Part shown: positions 27,237 to 35,316 of the stretch, one piece after another
How positions within the stretch are numbered: position 1 is the stretch's first letter
Layout: the number at the start of each line of letters is the position of its first letter
Assembly: GCF_002940205.1 (NCBI RefSeq)
Contig: NZ_MDSK01000011.1
Span: forward strand, 1 to 64,000
DNA: 64,000 bases
Direction: 5' to 3'
DNA from: Xanthomonas arboricola pv. guizotiae
GTDB taxonomy: Bacteria > Pseudomonadota > Gammaproteobacteria > Xanthomonadales > Xanthomonadaceae
Position numbers and translations under genes: made by a program
Notes under the pieces: model-generated
Told to the model about the DNA's origin: nothing
What the model saw: only the letters and a program-made list of their open reading frames with translations
The model's database searches: none

Positions 27237-29624
27237 TTACCAGCGATAGTTGATGCGGCCGTACACGTAGGCACCGTTGAAGCCGAACGGCGACAGATTG
27301 CTGTACGGGAACTGCCCGCTGGTGGAATTGGCGAAGTTGTTCTCGTCCGGGTACTCGTCCAGCAGGTTGTCCGCACCCAGGGTCAGCGTCCAGCGATCCA
27401 CCTTGTAGCTGGCCGAGGCATCCACCACCCACTTGGCGCCGAAGGTCTGGTCGTTGATCGCTGCGGCCGGACGGGTGCTGTACTTGCCGTAGCGCGTGGC
27501 ACCCAATGCCAGCGTCCAGTGCTCCAGGTTCCAGCTGCCGTTGACCAGGAACTTGTCGCGTGGGAAGCCTTCCTCGATGCGCCCGCGTTCGGTGCGGTCG
27601 ATACGCTCCAGGCTCAGCCCGTTGGCCGACAACGCGGCGGGATTGGCGGCGACGCTGCGTACTTCGGTTTCCGAATAGTTGTAGCCGGCGGTCAGGTCCA
27701 CGCTGCTGGCGGCGAGCTGCCAGCGGTAGCTGCCGACCACGTCCACGCCGCGCGTGCGCGTGTCCACCGCATTGGTGAAGTAGCGCCCGCCGTTGATGCC
27801 GAAGATGCCCTGCGATTCCAGCAGGTTGCGCACATCGGTGCCGGTGAGGTTGGACGACAGCACGATGCGGTCGTCCACATCGATCTGGTACGCATCCACG
27901 GTGAGGTAGAGCGCATCGGTGGGCTGCAGGACCAGGCCCAGGCTGTAGGACAGCGAGGTCTCGGCATCCAGCGGCTCGGCGCCGAGCGCGCGCGCCACGT
28001 TGCTGTCGGCGGGGAAGGTGCGGATCTCGAACGGGTTCGGATTGCCGGCAAGGAAGGTGGTGCTGGTGGACTGGAAATACTGCTGCGCCAGCGATGGCGC
28101 GCGGAAGCCCGACGCCACCGTGCCGCGCAACGCGATCCTGTCGGTGAACGCATAGCGCCCGGACAACTTGCCCGATGCCTGGCTGCCGAAGTCGTCGAAG
28201 TCCTCGTAACGCCCGGCCAGGCCGGCGGAGAACTTGTCGGTGAAGTCGGCTTCCAGGTCCGCATACAGCGCGTAGCTGTCACGCGAATACCGCCCGGATA
28301 CGCTGGGCGCGAATCCGCCAAAGCCCTGCGCGCCACCGGCCAGCGTGCCGGCCTGGAAATACGAGCCCACTTCGCCCGGCGACTGGTTCCACTTCTCGTT
28401 GCGGTATTCCGCGCCGAAGGCCACTGTCACCGGATACGCCAGGCCCCAGTCGAAACCGCGCTTGACGTCCAGGTTGACGATGTTCTGCGTGGTCTCCAGC
28501 GCGCCATCGTAGAACGAAGTTGGCGAGGTCGGGCCCAGGCTCACATTGAGCGTGTTGCGGGTGTGGAAATCGATCTTGTTGTAGCCGTAGTTGTAGCTGG
28601 CGTCCCAGTCCCAGCCACTGGCGGTGGAACCGCGCACGCCGGCCACCAGCGAGCGGTCCTTGGCGTAGGTCTGGATCTGCGGCAGAAAGCCCTGCGGATA
28701 GATCGACACAATATTCTGGGTGGTGCTGCCCGGCGCGCGGAAGAACGCGAACGAGGTGATGTCGCGGTTGCTGGCAGTAGCGAACGCGTAGCCGGTGATG
28801 CTGTCGCTGAAGGCGAATTCGGTATTGGCCGAGACCGCCTGCGCATTGACGTCCGGGTCGCCGATCTTGAACGCCTTCTGGCCCACGGCCGGCTGCGAGA
28901 CGCTGGGCGCGCCGGCATAGCCGCGCGCGCGGTCGGTGGGGTCCTGCTGGTTGAGCTGGGCGGCCACATGCAGCCAGCCGCGCTCGTTGCCGTAGGCCAC
29001 GCCGGTGTCGCCGGACAGCTCGTAGTTGCTGCCGTCGCCGGCCGAATACCGGCCGAAGCCGGCCTGCAGGCTGCCGCCCTTTTCCGCGCCCTTGAGCACG
29101 ATGTTGACCACACCGGCGATGGCATCGGAGCCGTATTGCGCCGAGGCGCCGTCGCGCAGCACTTCCACCCGCGCGATCGCCGCGACCGGAATGGTGTTCA
29201 GGTCCACTGCCGCGGCGCCACGGCCGATGGTGCCGTTGAGGTTGAGCAGCGAGGAGGTGTGGCGGCGCTTGCCGTTGACCAGCACCAGCACCTGGTCCGG
29301 CGACAGGCCGCGCAGCTGCGCGGGACGGATCGCGCTGGTGCCGTCGCTCAGGGCCGGGCGCGGGAAGTTCAGCGACGGCAGCGCGCGGGCCAACGCGGTG
29401 GCCAGCTCCGGGGTGCCGGTGGCCTGCAGCGACTCGGCGCTGATGATGTCGATCGGCGACTGCGACTCGGCCACGGTACGGTCGGAGACGCGGGTGCCGG
29501 TGACGATGACGGTATCGAGCGTATTGGCGGGCGCGCTGGCCGGGGTGGCGGTCTGGGCGAAGGCGGGGGAGGCGAGCAGCGCCGCAACGACGGCGGTTGC
29601 GAGCGTGGACAACGGGTAATTCAT
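27237..29624 (-). CDS. TonB-dependent receptor (paralogue 3 of 3)
   Basis: A 795-residue receptor. The start at 29624 gives the signal peptide MNYPLSTLATAVVAALLASP, cut after AFA; a longer reading from 29660 would bury it. Then NTLDTVIVTGTRVSDRTVAE, a plug with NGKRRHTSSLLNLNGTIGRG and RVEVLRDGASAQYGSDAIAG, and a barrel ending YVYGRINYRW. It has the same length as paralogue 2. The three copies probably arose by local duplication and may differ in ligand, since the barrel loops have diverged much more than the plug. Ligand unknown. Confidence 0.88.
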   Translation of the reverse strand: MNYPLSTLATAVVAALLASPAFAQTATPASAPANTLDTVIVTGTRVSDRTVAESQSPIDIISAESLQATGTPELATALARALPSLNFPRPALSDGTSAIRPAQLRGLSPDQVLVLVNGKRRHTSSLLNLNGTIGRGAAAVDLNTIPVAAIARVEVLRDGASAQYGSDAIAGVVNIVLKGAEKGGSLQAGFGRYSAGDGSNYELSGDTGVAYGNERGWLHVAAQLNQQDPTDRARGYAGAPSVSQPAVGQKAFKIGDPDVNAQAVSANTEFAFSDSITGYAFATASNRDITSFAFFRAPGSTTQNIVSIYPQGFLPQIQTYAKDRSLVAGVRGSTASGWDWDASYNYGYNKIDFHTRNTLNVSLGPTSPTSFYDGALETTQNIVNLDVKRGFDWGLAYPVTVAFGAEYRNEKWNQSPGEVGSYFQAGTLAGGAQGFGGFAPSVSGRYSRDSYALYADLEADFTDKFSAGLAGRYEDFDDFGSQASGKLSGRYAFTDRIALRGTVASGFRAPSLAQQYFQSTSTTFLAGNPNPFEIRTFPADSNVARALGAEPLDAETSLSYSLGLVLQPTDALYLTVDAYQIDVDDRIVLSSNLTGTDVRNLLESQGIFGINGGRYFTNAVDTRTRGVDVVGSYRWQLAASSVDLTAGYNYSETEVRSVAANPAALSANGLSLERIDRTERGRIEEGFPRDKFLVNGSWNLEHWTLALGATRYGKYSTRPAAAINDQTFGAKWVVDASASYKVDRWTLTLGADNLLDEYPDENNFANSTSGQFPYSNLSPFGFNGAYVYGRINYRW

Positions 29625-29801
29625 GACAACTCCGAACGGGGGTCCAGGCAGGACCAGCAAGGCTGGGCGGGGTCTTGTCGCGGCGATGCGAAGGGAACGA
29701 CGGCCAGTCCGAAGGCGCTAATTATTCGTTAACGCTAGAATGGCGTCGCAGGAGTGCTGCTCATCTGCTCATTCCTTTTCGTTCTATCGGACTGTCCATC
29801 A

Positions 29802-31721
29802 ATGATTTCCCTGCGCAACTTCTCCATGCGACGCGGCGAGCGCCTGCTGTTGTCCAACGTCGACCTGACCATGCATGCCGGCTACCGCGTCGGTGTGGTG
29901 GGCCGTAACGGCACCGGCAAGTCGAGCCTGTTCGCCGCGGTCAAGGGCGAACTGGAAGCGGACAAGGGCGATGTCGACCTGCCCGGCAAGGTGCGCACCG
30001 CCAGCGTCTCGCAGGAAACCCCGTCGCTGCCCGATCCGGCGCTGTCGTTCGTGCTCGGTGGCGACATCGAGGTCTCCGCGATCCTGCAGGAAGAGGCCGC
30101 AGCCACCGCGCGCGAGGACTGGGAAGCGGTCGCCAACGCGCACCAGAAGATGGCCGAGCTGGGCGCCTACGATGCCGAGGCGCGTGCCGGCAAGTTGCTG
30201 CACGGCCTGGGCTTCCCGGCCGACACCCATCACCGCGCGGTGTCCTCGTTCTCCGGCGGCTGGCGGGTGCGCCTGAACCTGGCGCGCGCGCTGATGATGC
30301 CCAGCGACCTGCTGCTGCTGGACGAACCCACCAACCACCTGGACATGGATGCGGTGCTGTGGCTGGAGCAATGGCTGCTCAAGTACCCGGGCACCTTGCT
30401 GCTGATTTCGCATGACCGCGAGTTCCTCGACAACGTGGCCACGCATACGCTGCATCTGCACGGCGGCACCGCCAAGCTGTATGTCGGCGGCTATACCGAT
30501 TTCGAGCGCCAGCGCATCGAGCACTTGCGTCAGCAGCAGATCGCCCACGACAAGGAACAGGCCGAGCGTGCGCATCTGCAGAGCTTCATCGACCGCTTCA
30601 AGGCGCAGGCCAGCAAGGCCACCCAGGCGCAGAGCCGCATGAAGCGCCTGGCCAAGATGGCCGGCACCGAGGCGGTACGCGCCGAGCGCGAATTCCGCAT
30701 CCAGTTCGCGCAGCCCAATCGGCTGCCGTTTTCGTTGATCCGGCTCAATCATCTGCAAGCCGGTTATCCCGCGCCCGCGACCGTTCCCCCGCTGGCGGGG
30801 GAACGGTCGCGGGCGGATGGGGGCAGCACCGCAACCGTCATCCTGCACGACGTCGGTTTCGGCCTGGAGGCGGGTGACCGCATCGGCCTGCTCGGTCCCA
30901 ACGGGGCGGGCAAGACCACGCTGGTGAAGACGCTGGTGGGCGAGTTGGCGCCGCTGTCGGGCGAGCGCAGCGCGCATCCGGATCTGCGCATCGGCTACTT
31001 CGCCCAGCACACGGTGGAATCGCTGCACGAAGGTCAATCGCCGATGGACCACTTCCGCGAGCTGTCGCCGGATGGCGCCAATCAGGCGTTCCGCGATTTC
31101 CTGGGTAAATGGAATTTTGCCGGCGACCGCGCCTTCGAAGTGGTGGATGGGTTCTCCGGCGGCGAGCGCGCGCGCCTGGCGCTGGCGCTGATCGCCTGGC
31201 AGCAGCCGAACGTGCTGCTGCTGGACGAACCGACCAACCATCTGGACCTGGAAATGCGCGAGGCCCTGGCCGAAGCGCTGAGCGACTTCGAAGGCGCGAT
31301 CGTGATGGTCTCGCACGACCGCCATCTGATCGGCCTGGTCTGCGACAGTTTCTGGCGCGTGGCCGATGGCGTGGTCGAGCCGTTCGATGGCGATCTGGAC
31401 GAATACGCCGCGTGGCTGCGCAGCCGCCCGGCCGCCCAGGGCACCAAGCAGAAGATGGCCGAAGTGGCGCCGACCCCGCCACCGCCAACCAAGCCGCTGC
31501 CGCCGAAGAAAGCCGTCAACCCGCACAAGCTGGCCAGCGCGGAAAAGCGCGTCGGCGAACTGGAAGCGGCGCTGGCTGCACTGGACCGCGAACTCGCAAA
31601 CCCCGGCAACTATGCCGACAACGACAAGATGGCGGTGCTGGGCCGCGACCGCGAGGCGACGGCGCAGCAGTTGGCCGCCGCCGAGGCGGCGTGGATGGAG
31701 CTGCTGGACGGGGCGGACTGA
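29802..31721 (+). CDS. ABC-F ATPase, YheS-like
   Basis: A 639-residue soluble protein with two ABC ATPase domains and no membrane segments, the arrangement of ABC-F translation factors (E. coli YheS is about the same length). Domain 1: Walker A GRNGTGKS near residue 35, signature FSGGWRVRL, Walker B LLLLDEPTNHLD. A charged linker helix (FERQRIEHLRQQQIAHDKEQ) joins domain 2: GPNGAGKTT, FSGGERARL, LLLDEPTNHLD. A C-terminal coiled coil follows a PPPPTKPLPPKK hinge. ABC-F proteins bind the ribosomal E site. Oddity: residues 324-338 are encoded by a perfect 21-base-arm hairpin inserted after the A-loop tyrosine of domain 2. Confidence 0.9.
   Translation: MISLRNFSMRRGERLLLSNVDLTMHAGYRVGVVGRNGTGKSSLFAAVKGELEADKGDVDLPGKVRTASVSQETPSLPDPALSFVLGGDIEVSAILQEEAAATAREDWEAVANAHQKMAELGAYDAEARAGKLLHGLGFPADTHHRAVSSFSGGWRVRLNLARALMMPSDLLLLDEPTNHLDMDAVLWLEQWLLKYPGTLLLISHDREFLDNVATHTLHLHGGTAKLYVGGYTDFERQRIEHLRQQQIAHDKEQAERAHLQSFIDRFKAQASKATQAQSRMKRLAKMAGTEAVRAEREFRIQFAQPNRLPFSLIRLNHLQAGYPAPATVPPLAGERSRADGGSTATVILHDVGFGLEAGDRIGLLGPNGAGKTTLVKTLVGELAPLSGERSAHPDLRIGYFAQHTVESLHEGQSPMDHFRELSPDGANQAFRDFLGKWNFAGDRAFEVVDGFSGGERARLALALIAWQQPNVLLLDEPTNHLDLEMREALAEALSDFEGAIVMVSHDRHLIGLVCDSFWRVADGVVEPFDGDLDEYAAWLRSRPAAQGTKQKMAEVAPTPPPPTKPLPPKKAVNPHKLASAEKRVGELEAALAALDRELANPGNYADNDKMAVLGRDREATAQQLAAAEAAWMELLDGAD
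30772..30815. repeat. Perfect 44-base hairpin inserted in frame within the ABC-F gene
   Basis: Two 21-base arms, 30772-30792 and 30795-30815, are exact reverse complements around a TG loop; the left arm begins CGCCCGCGACC and ends CCCCCGC. It encodes a proline/alanine/arginine-rich stretch between the A-loop (AGYP) and the strand TVILHDV, a site where YheS-type proteins normally have only a short turn. It resembles the GC-rich hairpin repeats scattered between genes in Xanthomonadaceae. Confidence 0.85.
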
Positions 31722-31899
31722 CAGCGCGCTTCCGGCTGCGCCGTGGCGGCGCACCCAGCCGGAAGAACGTCACTGCGCCGGTATCGCGCCGTGCTTGCCT
31801 CATCAAGGCGCGCGTGCGTGGCACCGCCCGATGTGGCAGGACCATCGCGGGCTACGCGGTACCGGCGTTGCCGATCCCTGCGACGGTCACGTCGTGTGA

Positions 31900-33176
31900 T
31901 CAGCCTGCCCGCAGTCGTGCCAGTAACGACGTGCTGGCATACCCGTCCTGCGGCAACTGCTGGCTGCGCTGGAAGGCACGGATTCCCTGGCGAGTTCGCG
32001 GCCCCAGCGCACCGTCGACGCCGCCCACGTCGAATCCCTTGTCGGTCAGCCGCTGCTGCAGCTCGGTGATATCTGCCACGCTATTAAGCGGCGGATCGTC
32101 TTTGGGCCAGGGCTGCTCGACCCCGGCTCCGCCTGCATAGCCATCGGCCAGTAGACCGACCGCCAGCGCATAGGCGGTGGAATTGTTGTAGCGCAGAATG
32201 CTGCGGAAATTGTCGAACACCAGGAAAGCCGGGCCGCGATACCCGGTGGGCAAAAGCACCGATGCCTGTTCCTGGGCCAGTGCGGGCGCAATCGGCTTGC
32301 TGCCACACACCACACCCTGGCGCTGCCATTCGGCAACGGTTTTCTTGATCGTCATGTCGGCCTGCGCGTAGTCGAAGCCGCCTGACAGATGCACTTCCTG
32401 GCCCCAGGGAACAGCGCTGCTCCAGTTGCTCTGCTTGAGATAATTCGCGGCAGAGCCCAAGGCATCCGCACTGGAATCCACACATCCCGTTTGTGGTCCC
32501 CATCGTCGTCGACGGCGTAGTCGCGATAGGTGCTCGGAATGAATTGCGTCTGTCCCATGGCGCCGGCCCACGAGCCTATGAACTGCGATCGATCGACGCC
32601 TTTTTCCGTCTGCAGGATCTGCAACGCCGCAAGCAGTTGCGTATTGCCATAGCGGGTGCGCCGACCCTCATGCGCCAGCGTCGCCAGCGAACGGATCACG
32701 TAGCGGTCGCCAATCTGTTTGCCGTACGCGCTCTCGATGCTCCAGATGGCCGTCAGGATGCCCGGATCCACACCGTATTGCTGCTGCAACTTTTGAAAGA
32801 GGGCGCGCTGGCTGACCAGCAGTTGCTGTCCTTGCTGGATGGCGGACGGGGTGACACGGTCGTCGAGATAATCCCAGAGATAGCGGGTGAATTCGGGCTG
32901 CTGCTGATCCAGTGCCTGCACCGATGGATCGGGTGTGACGCCAGCGAATGCAGTGTCCAGCGTGGTTGTTTCAATGCCGGCAGCGAGCGCACGCTGGCGG
33001 AAGTCGACCAGCCATTGTTCGAAGCTGGGCGCGGGTGCGGCATCTTGTTGGGCAGCGGCGTTCGTTGCGGGAGGCGAGGTTGTTGCAGGGGCAGTGGCTT
33101 GCGCTGTCGCGTTGGCGGCAGCAACACCTGCGCCGATAAAGAGCGAGAAACGAAGAAGATGCGAAGGCGTGATCAT
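31900..33176 (-). pseudogene. MltB-like lytic murein transglycosylase, frameshifted
   Basis: From the ATG at 33176 a signal peptide is followed by an MltB-type catalytic domain: SFEQWLVDFRQRALAAGI, ILTAIWSIESAYGKQIGD with the catalytic glutamate, LATLAHEGRRTRYG and GAMGQTQFIPSTYRDYAVD. Near 32478-32482 the frame breaks after HKRDVW: one base seems missing, and the homology continues in another frame (DSSADALGSAANYLKQSNW) to a C-terminal peptidoglycan-binding domain (ITELQQRLTDKGFDVGGVDG). Uncorrected, translation ends near 32352 without the end of the catalytic fold. It may be a real inactivation or a single-base sequence error; everything else is intact. Confidence 0.82.
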
Positions 33177-33350
33177 GGGGCTGCCTGATGCGGGATGGGA
33201 GCCCAATATAGCCATCACTTTCCGGGAATAAAGCTATTGCAGCTATTCTTTTCATCACTTCTTTCATCTCTAAAACAGGCGGCCAGCAGCGAGTATGTCG
33301 GCGTGCCGCTTTCGGCACGGGTCCAGAGGGAACAGGTGCCGCTGGACCGC

Positions 33351-34220
33351 TCATGCGGAAATAGTTTGCGCTAGCCAGCGGTGAAAGCTGAGCGCGGCGG
33401 CGCCGGCCGGCCGCGAGCGCAGCCGGGTCAGCCAATAGCGTCCGGCATCGATCTGGATCGGGAACGGACACACCAGGCGCCCGGCAGCCAGATCCTGGCG
33501 AAACATTGGCAACGGCAACAACGCCACGCCGGCACCGGCCGCTGCGGCGCTTGCCAGGGTCAACGACGAATCGAACATCGCCCCGCGCGCGGCGACCTCG
33601 GTTACGCCCGCCGCGCGAAACCACTGCGGCCATTCGTCCAGGCGGTACGAGCGCAGTAACGGCAGCTGCGCCAGATCGGCCGGGGTGCGCAAGCCGCGCG
33701 CCATGCTGGGTGCGCACACCGGCGCAAACGGCGCCTCCATCAGCGCATGGACGATCTGGCCCTGCCAGTCGCCGTCGCCAAAGCGGATCGCCAGATCCAG
33801 GCCTTCGCCGGCCAGATCGACCCTGTTGTTGTGGGTGGACAGGCGTAATTCGATATCCGGATGCGCGGCTTGAAACGCCGGTAGTCGCGGCAGCAGCCAG
33901 CCGGTGGCGAAGGTACCGACCACGCCGACGCTGAGCACCTCGCGATAGCGCCCATCGGCAAAGCGCTCCAGGGTGGCGGCGATGCGGTCGAAGGCCTCGC
34001 CGAGCACCGGCGCCAGTGCCGCGCCTTCGTCGGTAAGCGCCACGCCGCGCGGCAGGCGGTGGAACAGGCTGGTTCTCAGTTGCTGCTCCAGCGCCTTGAT
34101 CTGGTGGCTGAGCGCGGCCTGGCTGACGCACAGCTCGCTCGCGGCGCGGGTCAGGTTCTGGTGGTGCGCGGCGGCCTCGAAGGCGCGCAGGGCATTGAGG
34201 GGGAGACGAGGCCGGGGCAT
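33351..34220 (-). CDS. ampR: AmpR, LysR-type regulator of beta-lactamase
   Basis: A 289-residue LysR-family regulator. The winged helix-turn-helix is PLNALRAFEAAAHHQNLTRA with VSQAALSHQIKALEQQL; the effector domain contains GTFATGWLLPRLPAFQAAHP and RLSTHNNRVDLAGEGLDLAI, the characteristic AmpR pattern. It is divergent from the class A beta-lactamase gene 100 bases away, the classic ampR-bla layout. AmpR senses muropeptides: it represses with UDP-MurNAc-pentapeptide and activates with anhydro-muropeptides released by AmpG/AmpD imbalance. This supports inducible resistance, inferred from family and context. Confidence 0.9.
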   Translation of the reverse strand: MPRPRLPLNALRAFEAAAHHQNLTRAASELCVSQAALSHQIKALEQQLRTSLFHRLPRGVALTDEGAALAPVLGEAFDRIAATLERFADGRYREVLSVGVVGTFATGWLLPRLPAFQAAHPDIELRLSTHNNRVDLAGEGLDLAIRFGDGDWQGQIVHALMEAPFAPVCAPSMARGLRTPADLAQLPLLRSYRLDEWPQWFRAAGVTEVAARGAMFDSSLTLASAAAAGAGVALLPLPMFRQDLAAGRLVCPFPIQIDAGRYWLTRLRSRPAGAAALSFHRWLAQTISA

Positions 34221-34320
34221 GCACAGAGATTAGTTCAATTCATGTCAGGGATCGAAACATCGCAATAGTCCGGTGGCCGGCATGCGCCGACACTGCGGGC
34301 TCTCTCCGGGAGGCTGCTTT
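34221..34320. promoter_or_regulatory. Divergent ampR-bla control region
   Basis: The 100-base spacer should carry both promoters and the AmpR operator. An AT-rich patch at about 34227-34245 (AGATTAGTTCAATTCATG) is the best candidate for the LysR-type binding site, but no exact AmpR consensus was verified by eye. Confidence 0.5.
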
Positions 34321-35214
34321 ATGTTGAACCGTCGACAATTCTTGTACGCAACCGGCGCGGGCGTGCTGCTTGCGGCCTCCAGACCTGCATGGGCACTCAC
34401 CCCGGCGATGACGGTGGACGATGTGCTGCGGGCACAGTGGGCCGAGATCGAACGCGGCAGCGGCGGCCGCCTGGGCATCAGCCTGCTCGACAGCGCCACC
34501 GGCAAGCGCCTCGGCCGGCGCGAGGACGAACGCTTTCCGATGTGCAGCACCTTCAAATTTGTATTGGCTGCTGCGGTGCTGCAGCGGGTGGACAAGGGCG
34601 AGCTGACGTTGGCGCACCGGATCACGATCCGCGCTTCCGACATGCTCGAGCATGCCCCGGTCACCGAGCGCCATGTCGGCGGGTCGCTGAGCGTGGCCGA
34701 GCTCTGCCGGGCCACGATGATCTACAGCGACAATCCGGCTGCCAACCTGCTGTTTCCGCTGGTCGGCAACCCGGCCGGCGTGACCGCGTTCCTGCGCGGC
34801 ATCGGCGATGCGCACACGCGCAGCGACCGCCACGAGCCGGAGATGAACCGGTTCGCCCTGGACGACCCGCGCGACACCACCACGCCGGCGGCAATGGCCG
34901 CCACCTTGCGCACCCTGCTGCTCGGCAACGCGCTGCAGCCGGCCTCGCGCAAGCAGCTGACCGACTGGATGATCGACAACCGCACCGGCGCGACCTGCCT
35001 GCGCGCCGGCCTGCCGCGCGGCTGGAAGATCGGCGACAAGACCGGCAGCAACGGCAGCGACACCCGCAACGACATCGCCATCGTCTGGCCGCCGGCAGGC
35101 AAGGCGCCATTGCTGCTCACCGCATACTTGAATGGCGCCAGCGTCGACAGCGATGCGCGCGATGCGGCGTTGAAGGCAGTGGCTGCCGCGGTGCGCGACA
35201 GCATCGTGGGTTGA
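34321..35214 (+). CDS. bla: Class A beta-lactamase, Tat-exported
   Basis: A 297-residue class A serine beta-lactamase. Active-site motifs are complete: Ser76-Thr-Phe-Lys79 (S70xxK), Ser136-Asp-Asn138 (SDN), Glu172 in HEPEMN (the E166 omega-loop position) and Lys240-Thr-Gly (KTG). A twin-arginine leader, NRRQFLYATGAG, with cleavage after AWA, implies folded export through Tat. The start at 34321 places the RR motif correctly. It lacks the cysteine pair of KPC-type carbapenemases: Cys75 is present but its partner position after KTG is asparagine. Divergent from ampR, so probably inducible by beta-lactams. Spectrum cannot be read from sequence. Confidence 0.94.
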   Translation: MLNRRQFLYATGAGVLLAASRPAWALTPAMTVDDVLRAQWAEIERGSGGRLGISLLDSATGKRLGRREDERFPMCSTFKFVLAAAVLQRVDKGELTLAHRITIRASDMLEHAPVTERHVGGSLSVAELCRATMIYSDNPAANLLFPLVGNPAGVTAFLRGIGDAHTRSDRHEPEMNRFALDDPRDTTTPAAMAATLRTLLLGNALQPASRKQLTDWMIDNRTGATCLRAGLPRGWKIGDKTGSNGSDTRNDIAIVWPPAGKAPLLLTAYLNGASVDSDARDAALKAVAAAVRDSIVG

Positions 35215-35316
35215 CTGCAACGTCCCGCTGTCTTGCGCGTTATCGCTCGTGTGAGACCGCCAGGCGCTTCCTGTTTCCCCCAGGGTTTCGAGGTCAGACA
35301 GTCCTGGCTGCAAGGC

